The position numbers were made by a program, and so were the translations under genes. Positions 16,816-25,226 of a stretch of DNA of 55,038 nucleotides are shown here, one piece after another (the first letter of the stretch is position 1; each line of letters begins with the position of its first letter). Below the pieces are notes generated by a model, which ran no database searches, was not told the origin of the DNA, and was given only the letters and a program-made list of their open reading frames with translations. The DNA lies in contig CAZFNL010000099.1 of the NCBI GenBank assembly GCA_964520615.1, positions 1 to 55,038 of the forward strand, in the 5' to 3' direction. This stretch comes from JAMCUI01 sp964520615 (GTDB lineage: Bacteria; Patescibacteriota; Microgenomatia; 2-02-FULL-39-11).

Positions 16816-16824
16816 ATTAACAAT

Positions 16825-17000
16825 TCTATTGGAGGAAAAGAGGAACCCTGTGACCCCACTTCGCGTAAAGCTACGCGGGGTTAGGAATTCGGGGGCTGTG
16901 CCGCAACCGTGAAAGGCCGCCTTCGCTCGATTAGATCGGGCTTCGGCAAGCCAAAGCCGGGAACTCCCCTTCAAGTCTATCCCGAGCAGGAAAGTAATAA
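16825..17000 (+). promoter_or_regulatory. Cobalamin riboswitch
   Basis: The conserved core is recognisable: AGGAACCCTGTGA, a GC-rich hairpin, GAATTCGGGGGCTGTGCCGC, then AACCGTGAA. These correspond to the GGAA..GGTG and GGGGCTGTCCCGCAACTGTGA segments of the B12 element. Several GC-rich helices follow to about 16990. The canonical 3' B12 box is divergent here, so the exact 3' end is uncertain. A terminator follows at 17093, pointing to transcriptional control of the downstream genes. Confidence 0.85.
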
Positions 17001-17092
17001 ATCAACATACAATACAATTATCCAATCAATCAATAAATACAAATAATCTGCTTGTTTGAAATTGGGTAACTTGAGAATTAGTTGATCATTTT

Positions 17093-17118
17093 AACCCTCT
17101 TGAGATAGAGGGTTTTTT
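17093..17118 (+). terminator. Intrinsic terminator of the cobalamin riboswitch
   Basis: AACCCTCT-TGAGAT-AGAGGGTT forms an 8-bp stem with a 6-nt loop and a run of six T. It lies between the aptamer and the next gene. Confidence 0.88.
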
Positions 17119-17154
17119 ATTGGCTTAAATGAAAATGAGTCTCTTTAAGTTTTT

Positions 17155-19560
17155 ATGATGGTTGAAGCAATTGCACCGATGGGAATCGGAACAAATGGTT
17201 CTGCTGGAGATCATGATTTATCAAGTGCCAGAGCTTTTACTGTGATGGAGCGGTTGGGTGAGGGTAAAAAAGCAGTATCAGCCATGGCGCGGGATATGAG
17301 GACATATCAGGATGAATTTAGCACAGACGGAAGCGTCATAAACCAAGTTACATTGAGAATAGGCAAAAATGTAAAAGTGAGAAATAAAATTTCCGGACGG
17401 GAGGAATTCGTTAACACTTTGCTTTCAGAGGAAGGAGAAGCGGCAGAGGTATGGATTGATGATAAGGAGAATGGAGGACAAACCTATCGTCAGCTTATTG
17501 ATAAATATCATAAAATAGCTTCTGATGAGTCTAATATAACTGCCGTGTGGGTGAGTAGTAGGAAAGAAACGAAGGATACTCACGGAAGAAATAACAGGAT
17601 TTATAAGGCAGAAAAAAAAGGTGATACCGTCAAATTGACTTCATATACTGTAGGTGGGGATAGTGACACGCTATGGAATTTTTTGGATATAGTAACTGGA
17701 GAAAAACATGATCGTCACGATATGATTGAAGAGGAAACGGTTTTGGGCAAATCCCGGGGGAAAAATATTGACCATGCGAAAATATTTGAATCATTCTCCA
17801 AATCGTTCTCAGCAGAAAAAAGGGAAAGCGAGAAAAGTGTTTTAGAAAAGTTTAGGCAGGAAACATCGATCTCTGATTTCCAAAGAGAGTCAGAAAATAA
17901 GGCAAAGGAGCAATTCTATGCAGAGGAAATGGAAAAAATGGCAGAGAAAAACAAGAATATAAAAACAGCTTTTGCGATGGTGGCTCAAGCTTTGATTTTA
18001 CAAGTGGAAGAAGATTTTATTAGGGAAGGTGGAAATAATGGAACAAACGGTATTAAAAGACCTGAAACTAATGGGATATCCCCTCAAAGGATAACCGTTA
18101 GAGAAAGGAAAAAAGAAGAAAACTTCAAAGAGATAGATTTTTATGGCGATAATAAGGGTGATTTTGATAAATCTCAAACCGAATTTACCAAAGAGGTAAG
18201 GGATATTGATACTCTTGACCGGATGCGCGTGTTGGCTGCCTATGCTTTTATGAGGAGTTTTTTTGATGATACAGCAGGAATTACTGTTTTGCGAAGTGGG
18301 TTTCCAGTAAATATTTTAGATAAAAAAGAATGGTTCGAGCACGTGGAGGGGAAAGAAGAAAAGGAAATCTTAGACGGTGAAGAAAAGAACAATGAACCGA
18401 AGGAAATGTCGCGATGGAATTATGCCAATGACAATTTGGCTGAGATTGATTTGCTAGAAGCACAATTGCTGAATTTTGAACGGTTTCTTCTGATTCCTCA
18501 TAATCCAGATCAGTCTAATAAACCTTTAGCTTTAAGTGAGGAGAAGGAATATAGCGCTGAACATAGCAATAGGTTAGGTAGACAATTTGGAGAATTTAGT
18601 CTATCACAAGATGCTAAAGAAGTGCAGCAAGACTTTATGAAATTACATAGCCTTATTGCGCATAAATATAGATTTGATATTTCACAAGGCACATCTTTTC
18701 AAAAAGATGATTTTATTTTTCAACCGATGTGGGATGCAAATTTTACGGAAAGATTTGTACATATTTTCAGATATTTTGAGGATTTTAGTTTGGAATCTTC
18801 TCTTGCATGTGAGGAAAATAAGGCTACATATACAGGGAAGTGGGATAGTTTGACTCGTAATGGTAGAAGAGAAATATATACGGGTTTGATATTTCTGACG
18901 GGGGAGATAATAGATTTACTCAAGGATTCTAGAAATCAGACATTCTTAAAACCAGAAGTCCCTTCCATCCAAAAAAATATTTCAGATATTATTACCTCTT
19001 TGTCAGTACTTATGGAGGTATCTAGGATGGATAAAGTACCTGAACAGATTAAATTTCTGGTTTCAGCAATTATCTATATTCAGCTGAAACGGCTTATATC
19101 TGATTATTCCGACAGATTTACACAAGAAAATTTAGGTCAGTTACAGGAGAAAATAAAATTACTTAAAAGTTATGACAGCTTATTTGAGGAACAATACCTA
19201 AACTTAAAAGACAGGTTATTACCATTATTGTTATTGCAATACCGGATGTCTAATCTTGAAATTGATAAGTATGCAGAAGCATACTGGGAGATTCTTTTTA
19301 TAATTTATTGTCTTGTTTTATTTATCAAACTTAAGCAGAATATAATACAATCTCAAAATATCCAGAGGTGGTATAAAAAAGGCAAAGATCGGCGGGTAAA
19401 ATCAATAGAAAAACTGTTATTTTCAGGAAAAATTCAGGGCAAAAATGCAAATACAAAAAATATAAAAGTTAATGACAAGAGATTTAGAACAAATTTACTT
19501 CTGTCTGGAATAATTTACAGTTTTAGCGATACTGTTACTTCAGAGACAGCAATAAATTAA
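17155..19560 (+). CDS. Large hypothetical protein behind the cobalamin riboswitch
   Basis: I do not recognise this 801-residue protein. It has no signal peptide. The sequence is strongly charged and mostly helical, with Glu/Lys-rich coiled-coil-like stretches at about 210-290. There is a variable Asn/Gly-rich linker near 300. A hydrophobic segment (ILFIIYCLVLFIKL, about residues 711-724) lies near the C-terminus, followed by a basic tail. The gene starts with ATGATG and lacks a visible ribosome-binding site. It is the first gene after the riboswitch terminator, with DUF4430 and ECF-type genes behind it. A role in cobalamin capture or surface display is only a guess from context. Confidence 0.6.
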   Translation: MMVEAIAPMGIGTNGSAGDHDLSSARAFTVMERLGEGKKAVSAMARDMRTYQDEFSTDGSVINQVTLRIGKNVKVRNKISGREEFVNTLLSEEGEAAEVWIDDKENGGQTYRQLIDKYHKIASDESNITAVWVSSRKETKDTHGRNNRIYKAEKKGDTVKLTSYTVGGDSDTLWNFLDIVTGEKHDRHDMIEEETVLGKSRGKNIDHAKIFESFSKSFSAEKRESEKSVLEKFRQETSISDFQRESENKAKEQFYAEEMEKMAEKNKNIKTAFAMVAQALILQVEEDFIREGGNNGTNGIKRPETNGISPQRITVRERKKEENFKEIDFYGDNKGDFDKSQTEFTKEVRDIDTLDRMRVLAAYAFMRSFFDDTAGITVLRSGFPVNILDKKEWFEHVEGKEEKEILDGEEKNNEPKEMSRWNYANDNLAEIDLLEAQLLNFERFLLIPHNPDQSNKPLALSEEKEYSAEHSNRLGRQFGEFSLSQDAKEVQQDFMKLHSLIAHKYRFDISQGTSFQKDDFIFQPMWDANFTERFVHIFRYFEDFSLESSLACEENKATYTGKWDSLTRNGRREIYTGLIFLTGEIIDLLKDSRNQTFLKPEVPSIQKNISDIITSLSVLMEVSRMDKVPEQIKFLVSAIIYIQLKRLISDYSDRFTQENLGQLQEKIKLLKSYDSLFEEQYLNLKDRLLPLLLLQYRMSNLEIDKYAEAYWEILFIIYCLVLFIKLKQNIIQSQNIQRWYKKGKDRRVKSIEKLLFSGKIQGKNANTKNIKVNDKRFRTNLLLSGIIYSFSDTVTSETAIN

Positions 19561-19615
19561 CGCCACTTGTCAAGGCTGGAGCATATATGACACAATAGAA
19601 AGGAAGGGGGACAGT

Positions 19616-20089
19616 GTGAAAAGAAATTCAAAAAATTTGTTTATATTTATCGGTTTAATCATAGTAATTTTGGTTGTATTTGGGCAATATGTGTTGCAAA
19701 AACAGCAGTCTGTCATTAATTTACCAAATATCATAAACCGTAATATTCAAACCACAGAGCTAAACAGCCAGCAACAGCCGTCACCTACGCAGAGCGCAAC
19801 ATCTTTGGAAACAGTGTCAATTGATTTTGGTAATGGAAAAAATGAAAAAGGTGAAGTCTACGTGCAGACGGTGTACCAGGCGCTTCAGAAGTTGGCTACT
19901 GACAAGAAAATAGATGTCGAGATAAAACAGTATAAATACGGAATAATGGTGATCAAGATTGGCGATATGGCAAATGGTGGACAATACGGCTGGATATATA
20001 AGGTAAATGGGAAAACGGGTACAATTGCTGCTGATAGATATGTGATATATCCAGGAGATCATGTCGAATGGATTTATTCTAAATTTTAA
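19616..20089 (+). CDS. Membrane-anchored DUF4430 (transcobalamin-like) protein
   Basis: The protein has 157 residues with a GTG start and strong GGAAGGGGG ribosome-binding site. An N-terminal transmembrane anchor (FIFIGLIIVILVVFGQYVL) precedes a Gln/Ser/Pro linker. The C-terminal domain has TVYQALQKLATD, GQYGWIYKVNGK and VIYPGDHVEWIY, the DUF4430 pattern, which is related to the C-terminal domain of transcobalamin and intrinsic factor. With the riboswitch upstream and an ECF-like S component downstream, a surface cobalamin-binding role is reasonable. Confidence 0.78.
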   Translation: MKRNSKNLFIFIGLIIVILVVFGQYVLQKQQSVINLPNIINRNIQTTELNSQQQPSPTQSATSLETVSIDFGNGKNEKGEVYVQTVYQALQKLATDKKIDVEIKQYKYGIMVIKIGDMANGGQYGWIYKVNGKTGTIAADRYVIYPGDHVEWIYSKF

Positions 20090-20099
20090 TTTGAGGAAA

Positions 20100-20693
20100 A
20101 TGGGAAGAGAAGAGAAAAAAAAATATTTACTCGCTTTTATCCTAGTAATTTTAGGTATTCTCTCTAGAACAGTTTTTCATATCGGAGATAATGTGGAATT
20201 TGTTACCTCAGCAACTCTTCTCTCAGCTGCGTACTTGGGTAAAAAATACGCTTTGGTTGTACCTTTTCTTATTATGTCGGTAACAGATTTATTTATTGGA
20301 AATACAAGTATATTTATATTCACATGGAGCGGTTATATTGTGATCGGTTTGATGGGAATTTTGAAACTAAATTTTAGGAGTAAAGCTGCCGGAAAAAAAA
20401 GTTTAGTTTTTAAGCTTTTAACGGCAGGAGGTGTAGGTATCGCCGCGTCTTTTTGGTTTTATCTTTGGACGAATTTCGGCGTATGGCTTTTGGATAATTG
20501 GGGCATGTATCCAAGAACGTTGTTCGGATTAGTCGATGCTTATATTTTAGGTTTGCCTTTTTTCAAATACAACCTCATGGGCAATGTAGTTTTAGTTCCG
20601 GTTTCTTTCTTCACAGCTGAAACCATAAAAACTTTTCTGTCTTCACTTAATTTTTCTGGAATAAAATTGAATCATAAAGCAGGGGAAAACTGA
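20100..20693 (+). CDS. ECF transporter S component-like membrane protein (DUF6580 type)
   Basis: About 197 residues and five or six membrane segments. Motifs resemble DUF6580: SATLLSAAYLGKKYALVVPF, MSVTDLFIG, TNFGVWLLDNWGMYPRTLFG and LPFFKYNLMGNVVLVPV. Such proteins are predicted S components of ECF vitamin transporters. A GAGG 4 nt before the ATG at 20100 decides this start; an upstream in-frame ATG at 20061 would overlap DUF4430 by 29 bp. No EcfA/EcfT genes are in the window, so energy-coupling subunits must be elsewhere. The riboswitch and neighbours suggest cobalamin as substrate. Confidence 0.75.
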   Translation: MGREEKKKYLLAFILVILGILSRTVFHIGDNVEFVTSATLLSAAYLGKKYALVVPFLIMSVTDLFIGNTSIFIFTWSGYIVIGLMGILKLNFRSKAAGKKSLVFKLLTAGGVGIAASFWFYLWTNFGVWLLDNWGMYPRTLFGLVDAYILGLPFFKYNLMGNVVLVPVSFFTAETIKTFLSSLNFSGIKLNHKAGEN

Positions 20694-20728
20694 CCGTTTA
20701 TCCACATAAATTAAGTTAAAGAATAATT

Positions 20729-21202
20729 ATGAACACCACACCTGCCAACTCCCAACAGAAGAATTATTCTCAAAGCATAAAAAGCAATTCGGGGATAAAG
20801 TCAGATAATGGGGCAAAAAATCAGACAGTATCTGTATCGGTAGGGAAAGAACATGAAGCGATAAAAATTGCATCTTTCGAGATGCCCCAAATGATTTCTA
20901 AAGAAGTTGAGATACCAAAGGAAGTATTAGAGGTGGGAGTGACAGCAATAAAAGAATCAATTGAATTACCCCCTGATGTCAAAAAGTTGGGAGTAACTCA
21001 ATCTGGGGCTTCTATTCCCTTTTCTGTTCCAGTACCAAATGTAGTTTTGCCCATCTCGGATCAGCAGGTTGTAGCGGGACTTCATAGTCAAATAAGCAGT
21101 GCTTTGCGATGGATGGCCGTATGGTGTGTCAAAAAACTAAAGAAGGCTCATGTAATGCTCAAAGTCATACACGGAAAAATAATCAGAGTAAAATCTGATT
21201 AG
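20729..21202 (+). CDS. Hypothetical protein upstream of the T4SS-like ATPase
   Basis: A 157-residue protein I do not recognise. Residues 1-45 are Asn/Gln/Ser-rich and probably disordered. The middle has repeated acidic-proline phrases (VEIPKEVLEVGV, IELPPDVKKLGV). The C-terminus is a basic, amphipathic helix with Trp residues (LRWMAVWCVKKLKKAHVML) that could lie on a membrane. It is 42 bp before the ATPase gene, so it may be a small partner of that machine. Confidence 0.55.
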   Translation: MNTTPANSQQKNYSQSIKSNSGIKSDNGAKNQTVSVSVGKEHEAIKIASFEMPQMISKEVEIPKEVLEVGVTAIKESIELPPDVKKLGVTQSGASIPFSVPVPNVVLPISDQQVVAGLHSQISSALRWMAVWCVKKLKKAHVMLKVIHGKIIRVKSD

Positions 21203-21244
21203 AAAATAGAATTATTTATCTAGTTAATATCGCTTTAAGTTTCC

Positions 21245-23590
21245 ATGTACACTGATCCCTCACAAATTGTTTTTAGGCTTGAAGACTTAGCTTTGGTTAT
21301 GGGAGCGTTGGTAATTCTTTTAGTAGGATTGTCGCTTCTTTCATATTTTCTTTTTCTTTGGTGGAAACACCGGGGACGCGAGAAAAAAAGCCTTGAATTT
21401 GTGTTATTGCAGGTGATGGTTCCCAAAAATAATGAAATAAAAATTGATGCGGCTGAGCAGTTTTTTTCCTCTCTTGCTTCACTCTCTCACGGAGGATTTT
21501 TGTCATTCTTGAAAGCTTCGGATCATATTTCATTTGAGATAGTCGGTACCCCCGGAGACATAAAGTTTTATATCTCTGTTCATCACCATTTGCGCGATTT
21601 GTTAGAAAAGCAGATCTACGGAATGTATCCAGAGGCAGAAATTAAAGAAGTGGATGAATATAATATTTTTAATGAAAACGGAAAAGTAGCTTTTGCCTCC
21701 TATATACTACAGCATGCGGACTTTTACCCGATGCGTTTTTATAAAGACTTGCCTGTTGATCCTCTTTCGGCAGTTACTTCTGCACTAGGGAAAATGCAGG
21801 CTGGGGAAGGTGCTTCTATACAAATATTGATAACTCCTGCTGATGGTAAGTGGAAGAAGAAGGGTAGAAGTTACGTTTCCAGCATCAAGAAAAATGAAGC
21901 CAATCCTGAAAAAGCAAAGTATAATGTCGATCCTAAAGTGCTTGAGGCGGTTGAAAACAAAACCTCAAAACCTGGTTTTAAGACTGTTATAAGAGTAGTA
22001 GTAACCTCGACAACGCTTGAGTCAGCCAACATGCATCTTCATAATATTGAGGCGGTCTTTGCACAGTTTGCTTCCGACTTAAATCACTTTACCCGTGCCA
22101 AGCACCTAATGAAGAGTTCATTTATGGTGGATTTTATATATCGGTATTTTCCTATGGTGAACTGGCCACATAGGCAATTTTCTATTCTTTCCAGTGAAGA
22201 GTTGGCTACAATATTCCATTTTCCCAATAAAACTATTGAAACGCCTCATATCAATTGGGTAACATCCAAAAAAGCCCCAGCTCCGGCTGAAACTCCAACA
22301 TCAGGAATGTATTTGGGTAAAAGTGTCTACCGTGGAATTATGCGTCCTGTCTACATGCAACTTGATGACAGAAGGCGGCATGTTTATATAATTGGGAAAA
22401 CAGGGGTTGGTAAATCCGTACTTCTAAAAGATATGATTTTGCAGGATATAAAGGAAGGGAAGGGAGTTGCAGCCATTGATCCTCACGGAGATTTAGTTGA
22501 GGGACTTTTACCTCTTATTCCTCCAGAAAGAGCTGAGGATATTATCTATTTTGACCCTTCAGATATAGAAAGACCAATGGGACTTAATATGCTTGAGGCC
22601 TATACCGAGGAACAGAAACATTTTATAGTCACTTCAATCATAGGGTTAATGTACAAACTTTATGATCCGCAGAAAACAGGTATTATTGGTCCACGATTTG
22701 AGCATGCCATAAGAAACGCAATGTTGACTGTTATGGTGGAGCCAGGCGCTTCTTTTGTAGAGGTTGTTAGAGTTCTGACTGACTCTTCATATGTTCAAGA
22801 GCTTCTTCCAAAAATTCAGGATCCGATTGTGAGACGTTATTGGACTGACCAGATTGCGCAGACTTCAGATTTTCATAAATCTGAAGTATTGGATTATATT
22901 GTTTCAAAATTCGGCCGGTTTGTCACTAATAAACTTATGAGAAACATCATTGGACAAAGTAAGAGTGCTTTTGATTTTAGAAAAGTGATGGATGAAGGGA
23001 AGATTCTTCTTGTCAATCTTGCCAAGGGAAAACTGGGAGAAGAAAATTCCAGTTTCCTTGGTTTAATCCTGGTGCCAAAAATTCTGGTAGCCGCCATGAG
23101 TCGAGTGGATACTCCTGAAGATAAAAGAAGAGACTTTTTTCTTTATGTTGATGAATTCCAGAATTTTGCAACACCTGATTTTGCCCAGATACTCTCTGAG
23201 GCTAGGAAATTCAGGCTAAACCTTTGTGTGGCTAACCAGTTTATAGGACAAATGGAGGAGGAGGTAAAAAACGCCGTCTTTGGTAACGTTGGAACACTGA
23301 TTGCATTTAGAGTAGGCGTAACTGATGCTAATTATTTACAGCACTGGTTTACCCCGGTATTTAATGAAGGCGATCTTATTAATGTTGATGTTTATAATGC
23401 CTATGTAAATACCATAGTAGGGAATAAACCGGTTCCACCATTTTCTGTTGATTTGAGAAAAGATATGGCAGCGCAAAAGAAGATTGAAAACCCCAAGGTG
23501 GCAGAGGCGATACTTTCTCTTTCACGGCTGAAGTACGGAAGGCCTAGGGAACTAGTGGAAGCAGAAATATCTCAGCGCGCTAAACTATAA
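21245..23590 (+). CDS. VirD4/TraG-like type IV secretion ATPase, membrane-anchored
   Basis: The 781-residue protein has an N-terminal transmembrane region (about residues 12-40) and a poorly conserved 300-residue domain. It then has a FtsK/HerA-superfamily motor with Walker A IGKTGVGKSVLLKD near residue 384, AAIDPHGDLVEGLLPLIP, and Walker B FFLYVDEFQNFATPDF near residue 630. The sensor LCVANQFIGQM follows. Relatives couple DNA or protein to type IV secretion channels. No relaxase, VirB or pilus-conjugation genes accompany it, so it probably acts in a stand-alone export or DNA-handling role typical of CPR genomes. Confidence 0.85.
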   Translation: MYTDPSQIVFRLEDLALVMGALVILLVGLSLLSYFLFLWWKHRGREKKSLEFVLLQVMVPKNNEIKIDAAEQFFSSLASLSHGGFLSFLKASDHISFEIVGTPGDIKFYISVHHHLRDLLEKQIYGMYPEAEIKEVDEYNIFNENGKVAFASYILQHADFYPMRFYKDLPVDPLSAVTSALGKMQAGEGASIQILITPADGKWKKKGRSYVSSIKKNEANPEKAKYNVDPKVLEAVENKTSKPGFKTVIRVVVTSTTLESANMHLHNIEAVFAQFASDLNHFTRAKHLMKSSFMVDFIYRYFPMVNWPHRQFSILSSEELATIFHFPNKTIETPHINWVTSKKAPAPAETPTSGMYLGKSVYRGIMRPVYMQLDDRRRHVYIIGKTGVGKSVLLKDMILQDIKEGKGVAAIDPHGDLVEGLLPLIPPERAEDIIYFDPSDIERPMGLNMLEAYTEEQKHFIVTSIIGLMYKLYDPQKTGIIGPRFEHAIRNAMLTVMVEPGASFVEVVRVLTDSSYVQELLPKIQDPIVRRYWTDQIAQTSDFHKSEVLDYIVSKFGRFVTNKLMRNIIGQSKSAFDFRKVMDEGKILLVNLAKGKLGEENSSFLGLILVPKILVAAMSRVDTPEDKRRDFFLYVDEFQNFATPDFAQILSEARKFRLNLCVANQFIGQMEEEVKNAVFGNVGTLIAFRVGVTDANYLQHWFTPVFNEGDLINVDVYNAYVNTIVGNKPVPPFSVDLRKDMAAQKKIENPKVAEAILSLSRLKYGRPRELVEAEISQRAKL

Positions 23591-23707
23591 AATTTACATT
23601 TCTCCCCGTATATTCTATAATTTCAGACACGTTAGCGCTCTGTTCCTTTAATTTTCGACTGGCTAAATAATTTGTAAGAGAGACAAAATTTATGGGGCAG
23701 GCTGCAT

Positions 23708-23779
23708 GGAACCGTAGTTCACCGGCAGAACGCGACTCTTATAAAGTCGATGTAGATGGTTCGACTCCATCCGGTTCCA
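23708..23779 (+). tRNA. tRNA-Ile (anticodon UAU)
   Basis: A full 72-nt cloverleaf. The acceptor GGAACCG/CGGTTCC is perfect. The D-arm is GTTC-ACCGGCA-GAAC, the anticodon stem CGACT/AGTCG with loop CTTATAA, and the T-arm GATGG-TTCGACT-CCATC. The discriminator is A and CCA is not encoded. Loop position 33 is T and the anticodon (23740-23742) is TAT, which reads AUA. Most bacteria read AUA with a lysidine-modified CAU tRNA instead. The 254-base open frame over this gene is not a protein. Confidence 0.88.
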
Positions 23780-23840
23780 CAGGAGAACTCAAAACCTTTA
23801 TCTATTTCAAGCCGCTGAAGACGTACAGAGTCGCGGTTTT

Positions 23841-23853
23841 ATCCGGTTCCACA
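23841..23853 (+). repeat. Copy of the tRNA-Ile 3' end, 72 bp downstream
   Basis: ATCCGGTTCCACA repeats exactly the tRNA 3' end at 23769-23781, offset by 72 bp, the length of the tRNA. The stretch between does not fold as a second tRNA. It may be a decayed tandem duplicate or an attachment-site scar. Confidence 0.6.
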
Positions 23854-23873
23854 TTCGTCGCTTCCGCTCCTCA
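23853..23873 (-). repeat. REP-like sequence matching the cytX leader
   Basis: Its reverse complement TGAGGAGCGGAAGCGACGAA differs from the cytX leader loop (408-427) by one inserted G. Two copies 23 kb apart in different contexts suggest a dispersed palindrome-associated repeat. The remaining sequence of 23591-23707 and 23874-23965 shows nothing recognisable. Confidence 0.55.
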
Positions 23874-23965
23874 GTGCAGGCACGTAATCTTTAATATACT
23901 GTTTCAAAGACCTGATGATTTTTTGCTTAGAAAAATGAAGGAATAAGGCTGAAGATAAAAAGGAA

Positions 23966-24835
23966 TTAAAGCTCTTCCAGTTTCAGGTTGGAGACGGCCT
24001 TGTCCTTTATGAGGTCTAGGTATTTTTCTGTGGTAGCCAGTCTTTTGTGGCCTACTAACTGGCTGATCATGGTAAGATCGGTTCCTGCAGCTAGATGGTG
24101 TGCGATAAAAGTATGTCTGAGATCATTTACTTTGGCGTTTTCAATACCGGCAATCTTAAAATATCTATCTATAGTAGTCCTGATATTGCGAACTAATAGC
24201 GGCCTGCCGGTTTTGGTGACAAAAAGAGCTTCGCCATTGGTTTTTGGTCTTATTGTTAGCCATTTATCCAATGCGGCTTTGGCTGCCTTATTCAAAGGTA
24301 TTGTGCGTTGCGGATGGCTCTCTTGAGGTCTAATTATCAATTCTCTTTCATTGGTATCTATCAGTTTCAAATTAGCCAATTCTCCAATTCTTATACCCGT
24401 TTGAAGGAAGAGTTCCACGATGGCATAAGTTCTTATATCCGACCTGCAGGCGTCCCTTAAAGCCCTATATTCCATCTTTGATAGTATTCTGGGGGGTTTA
24501 GTCTCATATTTTGGATGTGTAATCTCTGCTGCCGGATTGGTTGTAATAAGATTTTGGTTTTTAAGAAACCGATAGAATGTTTTTATGGAGTTTATTTTTC
24601 GGGAAAGAGATTTAAGAGTATAACCATCTGTGGAAAGTTTTTTCAGAAAGCCATCAAGATCTATTTTTTCTACTTCTATAATCTGCTTTTTGCCCATGTC
24701 AGAAAGAAAGGCGACCAGCTGCTCTATATCTTTGCTGTATGCTAAAATAGTAGCGTGAGCCCTTCTGTTTTCTGTGAGGTATCTGATAAATTGCTCACGA
24801 GCAGAAGACAAATCAGTATTTTTATCTGAATTCAT
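23966..24835 (-). CDS. Tyrosine recombinase (XerC/D-like)
   Basis: The protein has 289 residues with an N-terminal SAM-like DNA-binding domain (about 10-95, FIRYLTENRRAHATILAYSKDI) and a C-terminal catalytic domain. Catalytic residues seen are Arg in LQTGIRIGELANL, the DLRHTF box, His in LVGHKRLATTEKY and the Tyr of TEKYLDL. In the box usually written HxLRH the first His is Asn (VNDLRHTF). It could be the chromosome-dimer resolvase of the cell or the integrase of a vanished element next to tRNA-Ile. It is divergent from the FtsB-like gene. Confidence 0.85.
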   Translation of the reverse strand: MNSDKNTDLSSAREQFIRYLTENRRAHATILAYSKDIEQLVAFLSDMGKKQIIEVEKIDLDGFLKKLSTDGYTLKSLSRKINSIKTFYRFLKNQNLITTNPAAEITHPKYETKPPRILSKMEYRALRDACRSDIRTYAIVELFLQTGIRIGELANLKLIDTNERELIIRPQESHPQRTIPLNKAAKAALDKWLTIRPKTNGEALFVTKTGRPLLVRNIRTTIDRYFKIAGIENAKVNDLRHTFIAHHLAAGTDLTMISQLVGHKRLATTEKYLDLIKDKAVSNLKLEEL

Positions 24836-24873
24836 GGGGCCTATAATACATCAAGAAGGGATTTTTGTCAATT

Positions 24874-25218
24874 ATGGACCGATATAAACTGCTAAATTGG
24901 ATACTTTTGATAGTGTTTGTTATGCTTGGGGTAGGAATAGTCCGTTCATGGGTAAAGATTTCCCAACGGGAAAAAATTATACAGAGTACCCAAAATCAGC
25001 TTCAGGATGCGCAAAACAATAATAATCAGCTGGAAAGGAAACTGGCTGAGGTGGAAAGTAAGCAATATATAGAAAAGGAAGCGCGGGATAAATTGAACCT
25101 GGGTAAAGAAGACGAGGTGGTACTTCTACTTCCTACAGTCTCCCCAATAGCGGAACCATCGCCTACGCCTCAGGATGCAAGTCTGAATTGGCAAAAGTGG
25201 GTAAAACTTTTTTTCTAA
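24874..25218 (+). CDS. FtsB/DivIC-like septum formation initiator protein
   Basis: About 114 residues. One N-terminal transmembrane helix (LLNWILLIVFVMLGVGIV) is followed by a coiled coil (about 30-70, QNQLQDAQNNNNQLERKLAEV). Then comes the FtsB-type YIEKEARDKLNLGKEDEVVLLLP. FtsB/DivIC bridge early and late divisome proteins at the membrane. A TTG at 24865 is an alternative start. The proline-rich tail ends in a short hydrophobic KWVKLFF. It is 8 bp before the next gene. Confidence 0.75.
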   Translation: MDRYKLLNWILLIVFVMLGVGIVRSWVKISQREKIIQSTQNQLQDAQNNNNQLERKLAEVESKQYIEKEARDKLNLGKEDEVVLLLPTVSPIAEPSPTPQDASLNWQKWVKLFF

Positions 25219-25226
25219 AATAAGTT

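Noticed and set aside
23780..23851. A second tandem tRNA after tRNA-Ile
   Set aside because: Only its 3' end matches; the 5' strand does not pair with it and no cloverleaf forms.
23692..23946. 84-codon frame on the plus strand
   Set aside because: It runs through tRNA-Ile and its duplicated 3' end; no family resemblance and no ribosome-binding site.
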